Shown: one piece after another, positions 35,914 through 44,912 of the stretch
How positions within the stretch are numbered: the first letter of the stretch is position 1
Layout of the letters: every line of letters begins with the position of its first letter
Source of the DNA: Leucobacter celer subsp. astrifaciens
GTDB lineage: Bacteria; Actinomycetota; Actinomycetes; Actinomycetales; Microbacteriaceae
Reading direction: 5' to 3'
NCBI RefSeq assembly: GCF_001273835.1
Contig: NZ_JHEI01000144.1
Coordinates: forward strand, 62,001 to 126,000
DNA length: 64,000 bases
The notes under the pieces: generated by a model
Told to the model about the DNA's origin: nothing
The model's database searches: none
Seen by the model: the letters and a program-made list of their open reading frames with translations, nothing else
Translations under genes and position numbers: made by a program

Positions 35914-36705
35914 CTACTCCAGCAGGTCGGCGACCGACGAGAGCACCTCGTCGGGGCGGAACGGGAAGCGCTCGATCTCGGCGCGATCCGAGATCCCCGT
36001 CATCACGAGCACCGTGTGCAGCCCGGCCTCCATGCCGGCGACGATGTCGGTGTCCATGCGATCCCCGATCATGCCCGTGTTGTGGGAATGGGCGCCGATC
36101 TGGTTGAGGGCCGAGCGGAACATCATCGGATTGGGCTTGCCGACGATGTAGGGGACCTTGCCCGTCGCCTCGGTGATGAGCGCGTTGATGGCGCCCGTGG
36201 CGGGCAGGGGTCCCTCGGCGCTGGGGCCGGTCGCGTCCGGATTGGTCGAGATGAAGCGGGCCCCGCCGATGATGAGCCGGATCGCCTTGGTGATCGCCTC
36301 GAACGAGTAGTTGCGGGTCTCGCCCACCACGACGAAGTCGGGGTTCGACTCCGTCATCACGTATCCGGCGTCGTGCAGGGCGGTGAGGATCCCGGCCTCG
36401 CCGATCACGAAGGCCGAACCGCCCGGCTGCTGCTGCTTGAGGAAGGCGGCGGTGGCGAGCGCGCTCGTCCAGATGCGGTCCTCGGGCACGTCGATGCCCG
36501 AGGCGGCGAGGCGTGCGCTGAGGTCGCGGGCCGTGAAGATCGAGTTGTTGGTGAGCACCAGATACGGCATCTCCTGATCGCGCCAGTGCTGCAGCAACTC
36601 GGCCGCGCCCGGAATGGCCCGGTTCTCGTGCACCAGCACGCCGTCCATGTCGGTGAGCCAGCACTCGATCTCTCGACGGCGCTGCGGGATCTCGATCTCG
36701 GTCAT
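35914..36705 (-). CDS. HAD-IIA (NagD-like) phosphatase
   Basis: 263 residues. HAD motif I is DMDGVLVHENRAIPG, motif II the LTNNS threonine, motif III lysine in GKPNPMMF, and motif IV MIGDRMDTDIVAG. This is the NagD/AraL type, a cytoplasmic phosphatase of sugar phosphates or nucleotides. It is convergent with the isochorismatase gene (18-base gap). Its start has a TACGCT -10 box 7 bases upstream (36713-36718 on the minus strand), so the message is probably leaderless. Confidence 0.88.
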   Translation of the reverse strand: MTEIEIPQRRREIECWLTDMDGVLVHENRAIPGAAELLQHWRDQEMPYLVLTNNSIFTARDLSARLAASGIDVPEDRIWTSALATAAFLKQQQPGGSAFVIGEAGILTALHDAGYVMTESNPDFVVVGETRNYSFEAITKAIRLIIGGARFISTNPDATGPSAEGPLPATGAINALITEATGKVPYIVGKPNPMMFRSALNQIGAHSHNTGMIGDRMDTDIVAGMEAGLHTVLVMTGISDRAEIERFPFRPDEVLSSVADLLE

Positions 36706-36712
36706 GCCACCC

Positions 36713-36718
36713 AGCGTA
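36713..36718 (-). promoter_or_regulatory. -10 box of the NagD-like gene, leaderless arrangement
   Basis: On the minus strand TACGCT ends 7 bases before the ATG with no ribosome binding site. Same geometry as the menB promoter. Confidence 0.5.
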
Positions 36719-36781
36719 GTCCCGCCGTGTGAACGAGCGGTTTCACCGTCGCCGTTCCTTCGCCTCTACATGTCGATCCGA

Positions 36782-36840
36782 AGCCGGAGTCGCGTTCTGC
36801 CGCTTCCCCGTGAGGGATGCGGCAGAACGCGACTCCGGCT
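36782..36840. terminator. Long perfect palindrome after the peptide importer operon
   Basis: AGCCGGAGTCGCGTTCTGCC plus GC (36782-36803) and its exact complement (36819-36840) form 22-base arms around a 15-base loop. It lies 51 bases beyond the stop of the last gene of the minus-strand importer operon, a position that suits transcription termination. Confidence 0.6.
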
Positions 36841-36890
36841 TTCGGTTTCGTGCGCGGTCCCACGTCGCGGACCCGCCTCGATCCCGCCGC

Positions 36891-37709
36891 TCAGTTCTCG
36901 CGGCCCACGAGCTCCGGCACCGCGCTCAGCAGCTCCAGCGTGTACGGATCCTCCGGGGCGGTCCACACCCGCTCCGTCGGTCCCTGCTCCACGAACCGTC
37001 CGGCGCGCATGACCGCGGTGCGGTCGGCGATGGTCGCGACGACGGCGAGGTCGTGCGAGATGATGACCATGCCGATCTGCAGCTCGTCCACGAGGCGTCG
37101 CAGCAGTTCACCGACGTACTTCTGAGAAGAGGCGTCGAGCGCCGAGATCGGCTCGTCCGCGACGATCACCTTCGGGTCGGCCAGCAGCGCCTTCGCGATG
37201 GCGATGCGCTGCCGCTGCCCGCCCGAGAGCGCGTGCGGATAGCGGGAGCACAGCGAGGGATCGAGCCCCACCCGATCGAGCACCTCGGCGATGGCCGCGT
37301 CGCGCGAGGCGTCCGAGCGGCGCTCGCCGCGAGCGCGGGCCGAGGAGTTCCACACCTCCTCGAGCTGCTGCGCGATCCGTCGCCTCGGGTTGAGGGAGGC
37401 GTACGGATCCTGGAACACCATCTGCAGCGGGACGAGGTGCGCCGGGCGCCGACGGATGGGCAGCGGTGTGACCTCGCGCCCGAGGAAGCGGATCGAACCG
37501 CCGCTGAGCCGGTTGATCCCGACCAGCGCCCGGGCCAGCGAGGACTTCCCGCAGCCGCTCTCGCCCACGATGCCGACGATCTCGCCGGGCCGCACCTCGA
37601 GGTCGACGCCCTGCACGGCGACGAAGCGACCTCTGCCCTTCACCCGGTAGCTGACGACGGCCTCGCTCACCTCGAGCAGCGCGGCAGCCTCGTTCTCGGT
37701 ACGCGTCAC
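36891..37709 (-). CDS. Peptide/nickel-type ABC importer, ATPase 2
   Basis: 272 residues, DppF/OppF-like. Walker A GESGCGKSS, QDPYASLNPRR, signature ALSGGQRQR, Walker B VIVADEPISALD, and a C-terminal PYTLELLSAVP, all typical. Works with the other ATPase gene product, whose stop overlaps this start by four bases. Last gene of the five-gene importer operon controlled from about 42100. Confidence 0.9.
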   Translation of the reverse strand: MTRTENEAAALLEVSEAVVSYRVKGRGRFVAVQGVDLEVRPGEIVGIVGESGCGKSSLARALVGINRLSGGSIRFLGREVTPLPIRRRPAHLVPLQMVFQDPYASLNPRRRIAQQLEEVWNSSARARGERRSDASRDAAIAEVLDRVGLDPSLCSRYPHALSGGQRQRIAIAKALLADPKVIVADEPISALDASSQKYVGELLRRLVDELQIGMVIISHDLAVVATIADRTAVMRAGRFVEQGPTERVWTAPEDPYTLELLSAVPELVGREN

Positions 37710-38512
37710 GACTGAACCTCCTTGGGAAGCGGCCAGGGGATCTTCGGCACGGCGTCCAGGAGGACCCGCGTGTAGGGATGCTCGGGGGAGCGGAAGAGAC
37801 GATCCGCCTCGCCGGACTCCACGATCTCGCCCGTGCGGAAGACGTTCACCCGATCGGCGATCGAGCTCAGCATCGCGAGGTCGTGCGTGACGAAGATGAT
37901 GCCCATACCGCTCTCGCGGCGGAGCTCGTCGAGCAGCGCGATGATCTCCGTGCGGATGTTGGCGTCGAGGGCCGTCGTCGGTTCGTCCGCGATCAGCAGC
38001 TTCGGCCCGCAGGCCAGGGCGATCGCGATCGACACGCGCTGCTTCATGCCGCCCGAGAGCTGATGCGGATACTGCCGCAGGAGGCGCTTCGGCTCACGCA
38101 GATGCACGCGCTCGAGCAGTTCGATCGCCCGGGCGTCCGCCTCGGGCCCGCCGAGGCCCAGGTGCAGCTTCAGGTGATCGGTGAGCTGCTCGCCGAGCTT
38201 GAGCATCGGGTGCAGGCTGGACGAGGGATCCTGCAGCACCATGGCGATCTCGGCGCCGCGGGTGCGTTCCCACTCCCTGCTGCTCTGCGTCAGCAGCTCC
38301 CGGCCGTCGAAGCGGAGCGAGCCGGTCGCGGTGAGCCCGTCGGGCAGCAGGCCGAGCAGGCTGAGACCGGTGAGGGTCTTGCCCGAGCCGCTCTCGCCGA
38401 CGACGCCGACGACCTCCCCGGCGTCGACGGAGAACGAGACCTCCGAGACGAGCGGCTCGCCCAGGCCGCTCGCTCGCAGAACGCTGAGACGGTCCACTTC
38501 CAGCAGGCTCAT
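37706..38512 (-). CDS. Peptide/nickel-type ABC importer, ATPase 1
   Basis: 268 residues, DppD/OppD-like. Walker A GESGSGKTL, QDPSSSLHPMLKLGEQL, signature LSGGMKQRV, LLIADEPTTALD and PEHPYTRVLLDAVP at the end. The start MSLLEVDRLSVL at 38512 overlaps the permease stop. Oligopeptide/dipeptide family ATPases carry peptides, nickel, or glycosides; the substrate is not set by this subunit. Confidence 0.9.
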   Translation of the reverse strand: MSLLEVDRLSVLRASGLGEPLVSEVSFSVDAGEVVGVVGESGSGKTLTGLSLLGLLPDGLTATGSLRFDGRELLTQSSREWERTRGAEIAMVLQDPSSSLHPMLKLGEQLTDHLKLHLGLGGPEADARAIELLERVHLREPKRLLRQYPHQLSGGMKQRVSIAIALACGPKLLIADEPTTALDANIRTEIIALLDELRRESGMGIIFVTHDLAMLSSIADRVNVFRTGEIVESGEADRLFRSPEHPYTRVLLDAVPKIPWPLPKEVQS

Positions 38513-39393
38513 GATCCGGCTCCGTTCTCGCTCATGCGCGGTTCGAGGCTGTCGCGGATCGCGTCGCCGATGATGTTGAAGGCCAGCACCACCGAGACCA
38601 CCGCGATGCCCGGCGCGATCGCCAGCCACCACTGGTCGAAGTACTGCACCGCGCCGGAGATCATCGAACCCCACTCGGGAGTGGGCGGCACCGCGCCGAG
38701 GCCGAGGAAGGAGAGCCCCGCGAGGAAGAGGATCGCCGCGCCGATGTCGAGCATGGCGAGCACGAGGACGGAACCGCTGACGGCCGGCAGGAGGTCGACG
38801 AGGATCGACCGCAGCGGGCCGACGCCGGACAGCCGGTTCGACAGCACGAACTCCGACTCGCGCAGCGCGAGCACGATCGATCGCACCGCTCGGGCGTACG
38901 CGGGCCACCAGCTGATCGCGGCCGCGATGACCGCGTTCTGGATGCTGGGGCCGAGCGCGGCGGCGATCGCCATCGCGAGGATGATGCCGGGGAACGCGAA
39001 GACGAGATCGGCGATGCGCATCAGGATCTCGTCGATCCATCCGCCGAAGAAGCCCGCCACGAGGCCGATCGCAGTGCCGAGGAGCGCCGCTGCCGCCACG
39101 ATCATGAGGCCGTTTGGCACGGACACGCGAGCCGCGGCGAGTGTGCGGCTGAGGTTGTCGCGGCCGAGCGCGTCGGTTCCGAGCAGCGCGGAGCCGTCGG
39201 GCGGGGAGAGCGCCGGTCCGACGGTCGCGAGCGGATCGTGCGGCGTCAGCGCGGGGATGAGGATCACGAGCAGCCAGGCGAAGAGCACGGCGCAGGAGGC
39301 GATCACGGAGGGCGTGCGCAGCCACGCGGGAAGGCGCCCGCGCCGGCTGCGCTCGGGCTGGTCGATCATGGAGATCACATCGGTGCGGCTCAT
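38509..39393 (-). CDS. Peptide/nickel-type ABC importer, permease C
   Basis: 294 residues, DppC/OppC-like. The HDPLATV and LLGTDALGRDNLSRTL segments near the N-terminus are the family signature, followed by about six helices and the LGLGAVPPTPEWGSMI motif. Overlaps both neighbours by four bases. Confidence 0.9.
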   Translation of the reverse strand: MSRTDVISMIDQPERSRRGRLPAWLRTPSVIASCAVLFAWLLVILIPALTPHDPLATVGPALSPPDGSALLGTDALGRDNLSRTLAAARVSVPNGLMIVAAAALLGTAIGLVAGFFGGWIDEILMRIADLVFAFPGIILAMAIAAALGPSIQNAVIAAAISWWPAYARAVRSIVLALRESEFVLSNRLSGVGPLRSILVDLLPAVSGSVLVLAMLDIGAAILFLAGLSFLGLGAVPPTPEWGSMISGAVQYFDQWWLAIAPGIAVVSVVLAFNIIGDAIRDSLEPRMSENGAGS

Positions 39394-40475
39394 TGGAGTC
39401 GGATCCTTGGGTCGAAGGCCGAGGCCAGGACGTCGGCGAGGAAGTTCACGGCGAGGAAGATGACGGCGATGACCACCGAGATGCCCGTGATCGCTGTGAT
39501 GTCGAGATTCGTGGCCGAGCGGTAGGCGTACTGGCCGAGCCCGCCCCAGGCGAAGATCTGCTCGACGTAGACCGTGGCCGCGAGGAGGAAGCCGAAGGAG
39601 AGCGCCGTGACGGTGATTATCGGGCTCGATGCGCTCCGCACCGCGTAGCGCATCAGGACGCGAGTGCTGGGGAGTCCCTTCGCCCGGGCCGCTTTCACCG
39701 CGTCGGTGTTGAGGCCGTCGAGGACCGCGCTGCGGGTGAAGCGGAGCACCATGCCGAGGTTCGAAAGGGCCAGGACGGTCGCGGGCAGGATCAGGTGCGC
39801 GACCGCCGAGCCCCAGGTGGTGAAGTCCCCGACCAGAAGCGCGTCGATCGTGTAGAAGCCCGTCACGGCGGGCGGCGGCGGTGTCGCGGCGTCGAGCCGA
39901 CCGCTGCCGGGCAGCCAGCCGAGCTGGCGGAAGAAGATGGTCGACCCCACGAGCGCGAGCCAGTAGGTCGGAAGGCTGACTCCGAGCAGCGAGACGATCC
40001 GCGCGAAGTGGTCGGGCCAGCGGTTGCGGGCCTGAGCGGCCACGATCCCGAGCGTGACTCCGATCAGCACGGAGAGCACTGTCGCCCAGAGCACCAGCTC
40101 GAGGGTCGCCGGGGCGTACTTCGCGAGGTCGCCCGCGATGGGCTGACCCGTCTGCTGCGAGATGCCGAGATCGCCGCGGAAGAGGCCGGCGAGGTACCGG
40201 AGGTACTGCTCCCAGATCGGGAGATCGAGGCCGAACTTCTCCCGGAAGGCGGCGACGGCCTCGGGGTTGGCGAGCGCCTGCTGGCTCAGATTCGCGGTTT
40301 CGGGCCGGAGCGGAACGAGGACGCCCAGGCCGAAGGAGACGAGGGTGATCCCGAAGAGGGTGATGAGGGAGGTGGCGAGGCGGCGGAGCACGAAACGGAG
40401 ATATCCGCTTCCGCCGCCCTTCTCCGGGGCGGACGTCCGTGCGTCCGCCCCGGGTCCGGAGAGTGTCTGTGTCAC
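39390..40475 (-). CDS. Peptide/nickel-type ABC importer, permease B
   Basis: 361 residues, DppB/OppB-like. About six helices, FGLDLPIWEQYLRYLAGLFRGDLG, and the EAA-type loop VLMRYAVRSASSPIITVTAL. The GTG at 40475 gives MTQTLSG; a conserved LRFVLRRLATSLITLFGIT begins at residue 25, so the first 24 residues are extra. The binding-protein gene ends 20 bases upstream. Confidence 0.88.
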   Translation of the reverse strand: MTQTLSGPGADARTSAPEKGGGSGYLRFVLRRLATSLITLFGITLVSFGLGVLVPLRPETANLSQQALANPEAVAAFREKFGLDLPIWEQYLRYLAGLFRGDLGISQQTGQPIAGDLAKYAPATLELVLWATVLSVLIGVTLGIVAAQARNRWPDHFARIVSLLGVSLPTYWLALVGSTIFFRQLGWLPGSGRLDAATPPPPAVTGFYTIDALLVGDFTTWGSAVAHLILPATVLALSNLGMVLRFTRSAVLDGLNTDAVKAARAKGLPSTRVLMRYAVRSASSPIITVTALSFGFLLAATVYVEQIFAWGGLGQYAYRSATNLDITAITGISVVIAVIFLAVNFLADVLASAFDPRIRLQ

Positions 40476-40495
40476 GATACGTGTTCCGTGCGGTG

Positions 40496-42100
40496 TCAGC
40501 GGATCTGCGAGAGATTGACGCCGGCGAGCGGATCGTGGCTCACGTGCTCCACGCTCGTCGAGGCGACCAGGAAGAAGGAGGGCTCGAGCAGGTAGGCGAA
40601 GGGGGCCTCCTCGTTCATCGCCTCGTTCCAGGCGGTGTAGGCCGCTGCGCGATCCTCTCCGATGGCCGCCCGGGCCTCGTCCGCCAGCTTCGCGACCTCG
40701 GGGGCCGCATCGGCGGGCCAGTGCACACGCTCGCCGATGAGATTGCCGGCGGAGAACACCAGCACGTCCGAGGGGTCCGCGATGTCCGGCGGCCACGACC
40801 AGAGGGCCATCTCGGTCTCGCCGTCGATGTAGCGCTGGAGCGAGGTCGAGGTGGGCGTCGGGTTCAGGGTGACCTTCAGGCCGATCGCCTCGAGCTGGGT
40901 CTGCAGGCCCTGGGCGAGCACGTTGTAGTCGATGCCCGCGAGGCGCGTGTAGTCGTTCGCGTAGTCCAGCGTGACCGCGGTACCGGTCTTGCCCGCGTCG
41001 GCGAGGAGCTGCTTCGCCGCCTCGGGATCGGACTTCGGGCCCTCGCCCTCCGGCAGGGAGCCGAGCATCATCGACGGGATGATGCCCGTGGCCTCCTTGG
41101 CGCCCGCGCCGACGAGGGCGCGCAGCGCTTCGTAGTCGATGCCGGTCTTGATCGCCTCCGTGACATCTGGATCGGCCGTTGCCGCGCCGGCCTTCTGGGA
41201 GAGGGCGAGGTAGAGCACCTCGGGGGACGGCGAGGACTGCACCTTCAGCGCGTCCGACTCCATGCCCTCGGCGATGCGCCCCGGGATGTCGAGTGCGATC
41301 TGGCTGTCGCCGCCCTCGATGTTCGCCTTCTGCTGCTGCGCGTTGTTGACGTTGCGCAGTACGATGCGGTCGTAGGCGGGCGCGTCGCCCCAGTAGTCCT
41401 CGTTCTTCACGAGCACGATCTGAGAGTTCGTGTCGTAGCTCTCGAGCGTGTACGGGCCGCTTCCGACGCCGTTGCCCGACTCGGTGAAGAGATTGCCGGC
41501 CTGATCGGCCTCGGCCGCGTCCTCGGCATCCGTGCCACCCGCTGCGCGCACCGTCTCGTCGTCGACGATCGACAGCGGTGAGGCGGTCAGCGTGTGCTCC
41601 ATGTAGGGCGCCGGGCTCTCGGTGGTGATCGTCACGGTGCGCTCGTCGGCCTCTGCGACCGTGACGCCCTCCATGCGATACGCCGGGCTTGCTCCGAGGT
41701 GCTTCAGGCGGTTGAGGGAGAACACCACGTCCGCTGCGGTGACCGGGTTGCCGTTCGCGAACTTCACGTCGTCGCGCAGGGTCACGGTGAACTCGGTCGC
41801 GCTGTCGTTCGCCTCGATCGACTCGGCGAGGAGCGGCTGCGGCTCGGCGACGTTGTCGACGTAGGTGAAGAGCGTCTGGTAGATGCCGCTGGCGACGATC
41901 GCGTCGGTCACCTGGAAGATGGTGGCGGGGTCGATCGACTGCGCGGTGAACGCCTGGTCTATGACGAGTGTCCCGGGCTTCTCCGTCGAGGCGCCGGTGT
42001 TGCCCGCCTGGCCTCCGGCTGCGCAGCCGGAGACGACGAGGGCGCCGGCCATGAGCAGTGCGGAGACCCCTGCGGCTTTTCGAAGCGGCTTCGATGCCAT
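40496..42100 (-). CDS. Peptide/nickel-type ABC importer, binding lipoprotein
   Basis: 534 residues, family 5 solute-binding protein. The lipoprotein signal ends VSGC with C26. The mature protein opens with LVIDQAFTAQSIDPATIFQVTD and includes TVTLRDDVKFANGNPVTAADVVFSL, the family motif. I chose the ATG at 42100, preceded by AAAGGA. It binds the solute for the minus-strand importer operon. Divergence from iclR and the dipeptidase-like cluster suggests a peptide-like or opine-like compound. Confidence 0.9.
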   Translation of the reverse strand: MASKPLRKAAGVSALLMAGALVVSGCAAGGQAGNTGASTEKPGTLVIDQAFTAQSIDPATIFQVTDAIVASGIYQTLFTYVDNVAEPQPLLAESIEANDSATEFTVTLRDDVKFANGNPVTAADVVFSLNRLKHLGASPAYRMEGVTVAEADERTVTITTESPAPYMEHTLTASPLSIVDDETVRAAGGTDAEDAAEADQAGNLFTESGNGVGSGPYTLESYDTNSQIVLVKNEDYWGDAPAYDRIVLRNVNNAQQQKANIEGGDSQIALDIPGRIAEGMESDALKVQSSPSPEVLYLALSQKAGAATADPDVTEAIKTGIDYEALRALVGAGAKEATGIIPSMMLGSLPEGEGPKSDPEAAKQLLADAGKTGTAVTLDYANDYTRLAGIDYNVLAQGLQTQLEAIGLKVTLNPTPTSTSLQRYIDGETEMALWSWPPDIADPSDVLVFSAGNLIGERVHWPADAAPEVAKLADEARAAIGEDRAAAYTAWNEAMNEEAPFAYLLEPSFFLVASTSVEHVSHDPLAGVNLSQIR

Positions 42101-42414
42101 GTCGCAGATCCTTTCGATGTATCGGTGTCGCGGGGTTGTACCCGGTGAGATCAGGACTTGCGCGACCTCGCTGTCGGGGTTAGTGTCAACCATATCGTGA
42201 CAACTGCTTCTAATTTGTGAAGCAGTGAGAGCGATATTACCGGTGATGCGATGTTCGTCAAGAGGGATCCGTATTTTGTTATGAAACGAATCTCTGCATG
42301 CCAGGACAGGCGCATTCCGGAAAAACGAGTTGACTTATCCGAATTCGCTGGCTAGTTTCGTGTCACGCAATGCGCAACTATGTCACGAAATAGGTGACAA
42401 AGAATGGAGATCCC
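42101..42414. promoter_or_regulatory. Divergent promoter region with IclR-type operator
   Basis: This 314-base spacer separates the importer operon from iclR. It is AT-rich in the middle (about 42190-42350). TTTCGTG (42356-42362) and CACGAAA (42384-42390) form a perfect 7-base inverted repeat with 21 bases between, and GTCAC words repeat nearby. This is a good candidate binding site for the adjacent IclR regulator, 25 bases before its start. No other gene is visible here. Confidence 0.55.
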
Positions 42415-43173
42415 ATGACTGAGAGCGTTCCCGGGACGGGCGGTACGGCACCGCTGACCTCGAACCTCAAGATGCTGCGCTTGCTCGAGGAGATCGCGAA
42501 GACGAGCGCACCCTTCGGCGTGTCCGAGATCGCCCGCCGGGTCGGGGGATCCCGGTCGATGGTGCACCGGCAACTCGTGACGCTCGTCGCGGGCGGGTGG
42601 CTCACGACCGATGCGCAGGGCTCGTACACCCTGACCTTCTCGCCGGTCCGCCTCGGCCAGGCCGCGCTGCGGCACGCGAGCGTCGACCAGCGCATCTCCG
42701 AAGAACTCACCCGGCTCGCCGACGAGCTCGGGGAGGGCATCTCCCTCGGCACGCTCGACGGCGACTCGGTCACGATCGTCGGACGCGGGCTGCCGCCGAG
42801 GAACGTCCACGTGTCGCTCGAGCACGGTCAACGCTTCGGCATCGCGGGAAGCGCCCTCGGGTCGGTGCTCGCCAGCTACCTCGGCGAGTCCGAACTCCGC
42901 CGGTTCCGCGATTCCGGCGTCGAGCTCCCCGGAGAGGCCGAGCGGGCCCGAGTGCGGGCGGAGGGGTACGCGATGCTCGTCGACGACGAGTTCGATCCGA
43001 TCGAGATCGTCGCCGTTCCCGTCGGCCGTACTCCCGGCCGGGTGCGATTCGCGCTGTCCGCGCACTGGCCGCACGGCCGCGCGAAGCCGGATCACGTGCT
43101 CTCATCGCTCGAGGCCGGCGCCCGGGCGATCGAGGATCTCACCGAACAGAGCGCCGGAATCCTGCTCACCTAG
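42415..43173 (+). CDS. IclR-family transcriptional regulator
   Basis: 252 residues. The N-terminal winged helix has APFGVSEIARRVGGSRSMVHRQLVTLVAGGWL. The C-terminal effector domain has the usual GRTPGRVRFALSAHW region. The ATG at 42415 follows GGAG; an in-frame GTG at 42394 is less likely. It is transcribed with the 571-residue gene 23 bases downstream and away from the importer, so it is the probable regulator of the entire cluster. Confidence 0.9.
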   Translation: MTESVPGTGGTAPLTSNLKMLRLLEEIAKTSAPFGVSEIARRVGGSRSMVHRQLVTLVAGGWLTTDAQGSYTLTFSPVRLGQAALRHASVDQRISEELTRLADELGEGISLGTLDGDSVTIVGRGLPPRNVHVSLEHGQRFGIAGSALGSVLASYLGESELRRFRDSGVELPGEAERARVRAEGYAMLVDDEFDPIEIVAVPVGRTPGRVRFALSAHWPHGRAKPDHVLSSLEAGARAIEDLTEQSAGILLT

Positions 43174-43196
43174 CCCCAGAACACGAAGGAGTGCCG

Positions 43197-44912
43197 ATGT
43201 CCATCACACCCCCGTCCGTCGAGGTCCCTCGACGGATCCTCGATCCCGATCAGCTGCTGCGGTCGGGACGCCTGCAGTCGCTGCCCGCCAGCCGGATCTC
43301 GGCCGGGCGCAGCCTGCTCGAGAAGATGCAGCAGGAGGGATGGACGTTCGAGCGCGTGCACTTCGACGTCGATGCGCGAGCCGAGGGCGAGGCCCTGTAT
43401 CGGGTGCACGCGGCGGCGGGCCGGGTGTTCGACTTCGTGATCTTCAGCTTCGAGCCGACGCTCGACGGGCGCACGGGCCGGATCACCGGCCAGAACTGGG
43501 ACATGATGGGGGCCCTCATCGAGGGGCCGACGACGGCGGCGGATCGGGCGACCACGCGCGAGGAACTGCCGAAGCTCTACGCGGGCCGCGCGGTGCCCGG
43601 CACCCTCACGTGGGCGCGCTCGAACCGCAGCTTCCGCGCGTTCAACCACACGGTCGACGCGCTGGTCGAGGGCCGGCAACCCGACACCCGTGAGCTCTGG
43701 GAGGTCGGGTACCTCATGCGCAACACCGGGCTGGACGGCAACGGGACCTTCCTCACTCGCTCCTTCCTCACGCTCGAGGCCGACCACCCGTTGCGGCTGC
43801 CGCTGCACGCGCAGCTGCTGTCCGCGTTCATCATGCGCGAGTTCGCGTCCGACCTCGTCGAGACCATGGCGAAGCACCGCAACCCCGAGGCGGCGGTGCT
43901 CGACCGCGAACTCCGACGCATGATCGGCATCGGCAACGGCTCGGCGCTGGGGCTGCTCTTCTTCGTGAACACCCACCCGATGCTCGTCGGCACCTGGCTC
44001 GAACAGCGCCAGACCCTGCTGGCCGAGGCGACGCTGATCCCGCTGCGTCCGGGAGAGGCCTCGTACGAGGAGTACCTCGAGCTGCTGCGGCGCGCGGCCG
44101 AGTTCGCCCGGGTCGATCCGTACGTGTACGCGCGATTCGACGACCCCCACCGCGTCGCGGTGCACCTCGACGACGCCGTCGTCGAGCTCGAGGCTCTCGC
44201 GGCGCGCGGCGCGACGACCGGGGCGGAGCTCCTCGGGCGCCTCGAAGGGCGGATCGGTGACGAGGCCTGGGAACTCGTCGCCGCGAACCTGCTCGAGCTG
44301 CTGCCCTACGAGCGGGTGGTCGAGGCGCTCGAGGGCGGCATCCGCTCCGAGCAGTTCGTCTGCGACGCGACTATGACGCTCTCCGAACTCCGCGAGATCA
44401 TCGATCGCGACTACACCTGGGCGCTCGGGACCGACATGGACGCCCCGGGCGCGCGGCACTACGTCTGGTACAAGTCGGCCGACGCCGAGGAGCCTCGACG
44501 TGGACCGGCCGCCGAGGTCCAGGGAGGCCGCAACTGGGCGCTCGACCTCCCGACCGAGCTGCAGGCCGTCGCAGCGGCGCTGCAGGAGACGAATGCGGGG
44601 TACGTGGGCGAGCTGTTGCGCGAACGCCCCGATCTCCGGGCGGCCGTCGAGCGCATCCAGTCGCTGCGCGGATTCCGCTACCACTCGCCGCACATCAACA
44701 TGCTCTCGGACGAGTTCGTCCCCGTCTCCATCGTGCGCTTCATGAACTCTGCCGTCCACGGCCTGCTGCGCACGGTGGACGAGGGCGACGACCGCAACGT
44801 CCTCGGGCTCATCTACCTCGGCGCACCCACGGCTGCCGACCTGAACGAGGGCCTCGAGATCGAGACCCGCTACCCCCAGATGCCCGCGACCACGATCGGA
44901 GCCGCACGATGA
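43197..44912 (+). CDS. Large protein of unknown function in the IclR cluster
   Basis: 571 residues, soluble, acidic, no signal peptide or membrane segment. I see no P-loop, Rossmann glycine motif or metal-binding motif. Notable stretches are FDFVIFSFEPTLDGRTGRI (about 80-98), WEVGYLMRNTGLDGNGTF (about 178-195), PLHAQLLSAFIMREF, and FRYHSPHINMLSDEFVPVSI near the end. I do not recognise the family. ATG at 43197 after GAAGGAG. It overlaps the next gene by four bases and is co-expressed with the M19-like protein and RidA, so it likely acts on the compound taken up by the divergent importer. An enzyme of a new class is possible, but nothing proves catalysis. Confidence 0.8.
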   Translation: MSITPPSVEVPRRILDPDQLLRSGRLQSLPASRISAGRSLLEKMQQEGWTFERVHFDVDARAEGEALYRVHAAAGRVFDFVIFSFEPTLDGRTGRITGQNWDMMGALIEGPTTAADRATTREELPKLYAGRAVPGTLTWARSNRSFRAFNHTVDALVEGRQPDTRELWEVGYLMRNTGLDGNGTFLTRSFLTLEADHPLRLPLHAQLLSAFIMREFASDLVETMAKHRNPEAAVLDRELRRMIGIGNGSALGLLFFVNTHPMLVGTWLEQRQTLLAEATLIPLRPGEASYEEYLELLRRAAEFARVDPYVYARFDDPHRVAVHLDDAVVELEALAARGATTGAELLGRLEGRIGDEAWELVAANLLELLPYERVVEALEGGIRSEQFVCDATMTLSELREIIDRDYTWALGTDMDAPGARHYVWYKSADAEEPRRGPAAEVQGGRNWALDLPTELQAVAAALQETNAGYVGELLRERPDLRAAVERIQSLRGFRYHSPHINMLSDEFVPVSIVRFMNSAVHGLLRTVDEGDDRNVLGLIYLGAPTAADLNEGLEIETRYPQMPATTIGAAR

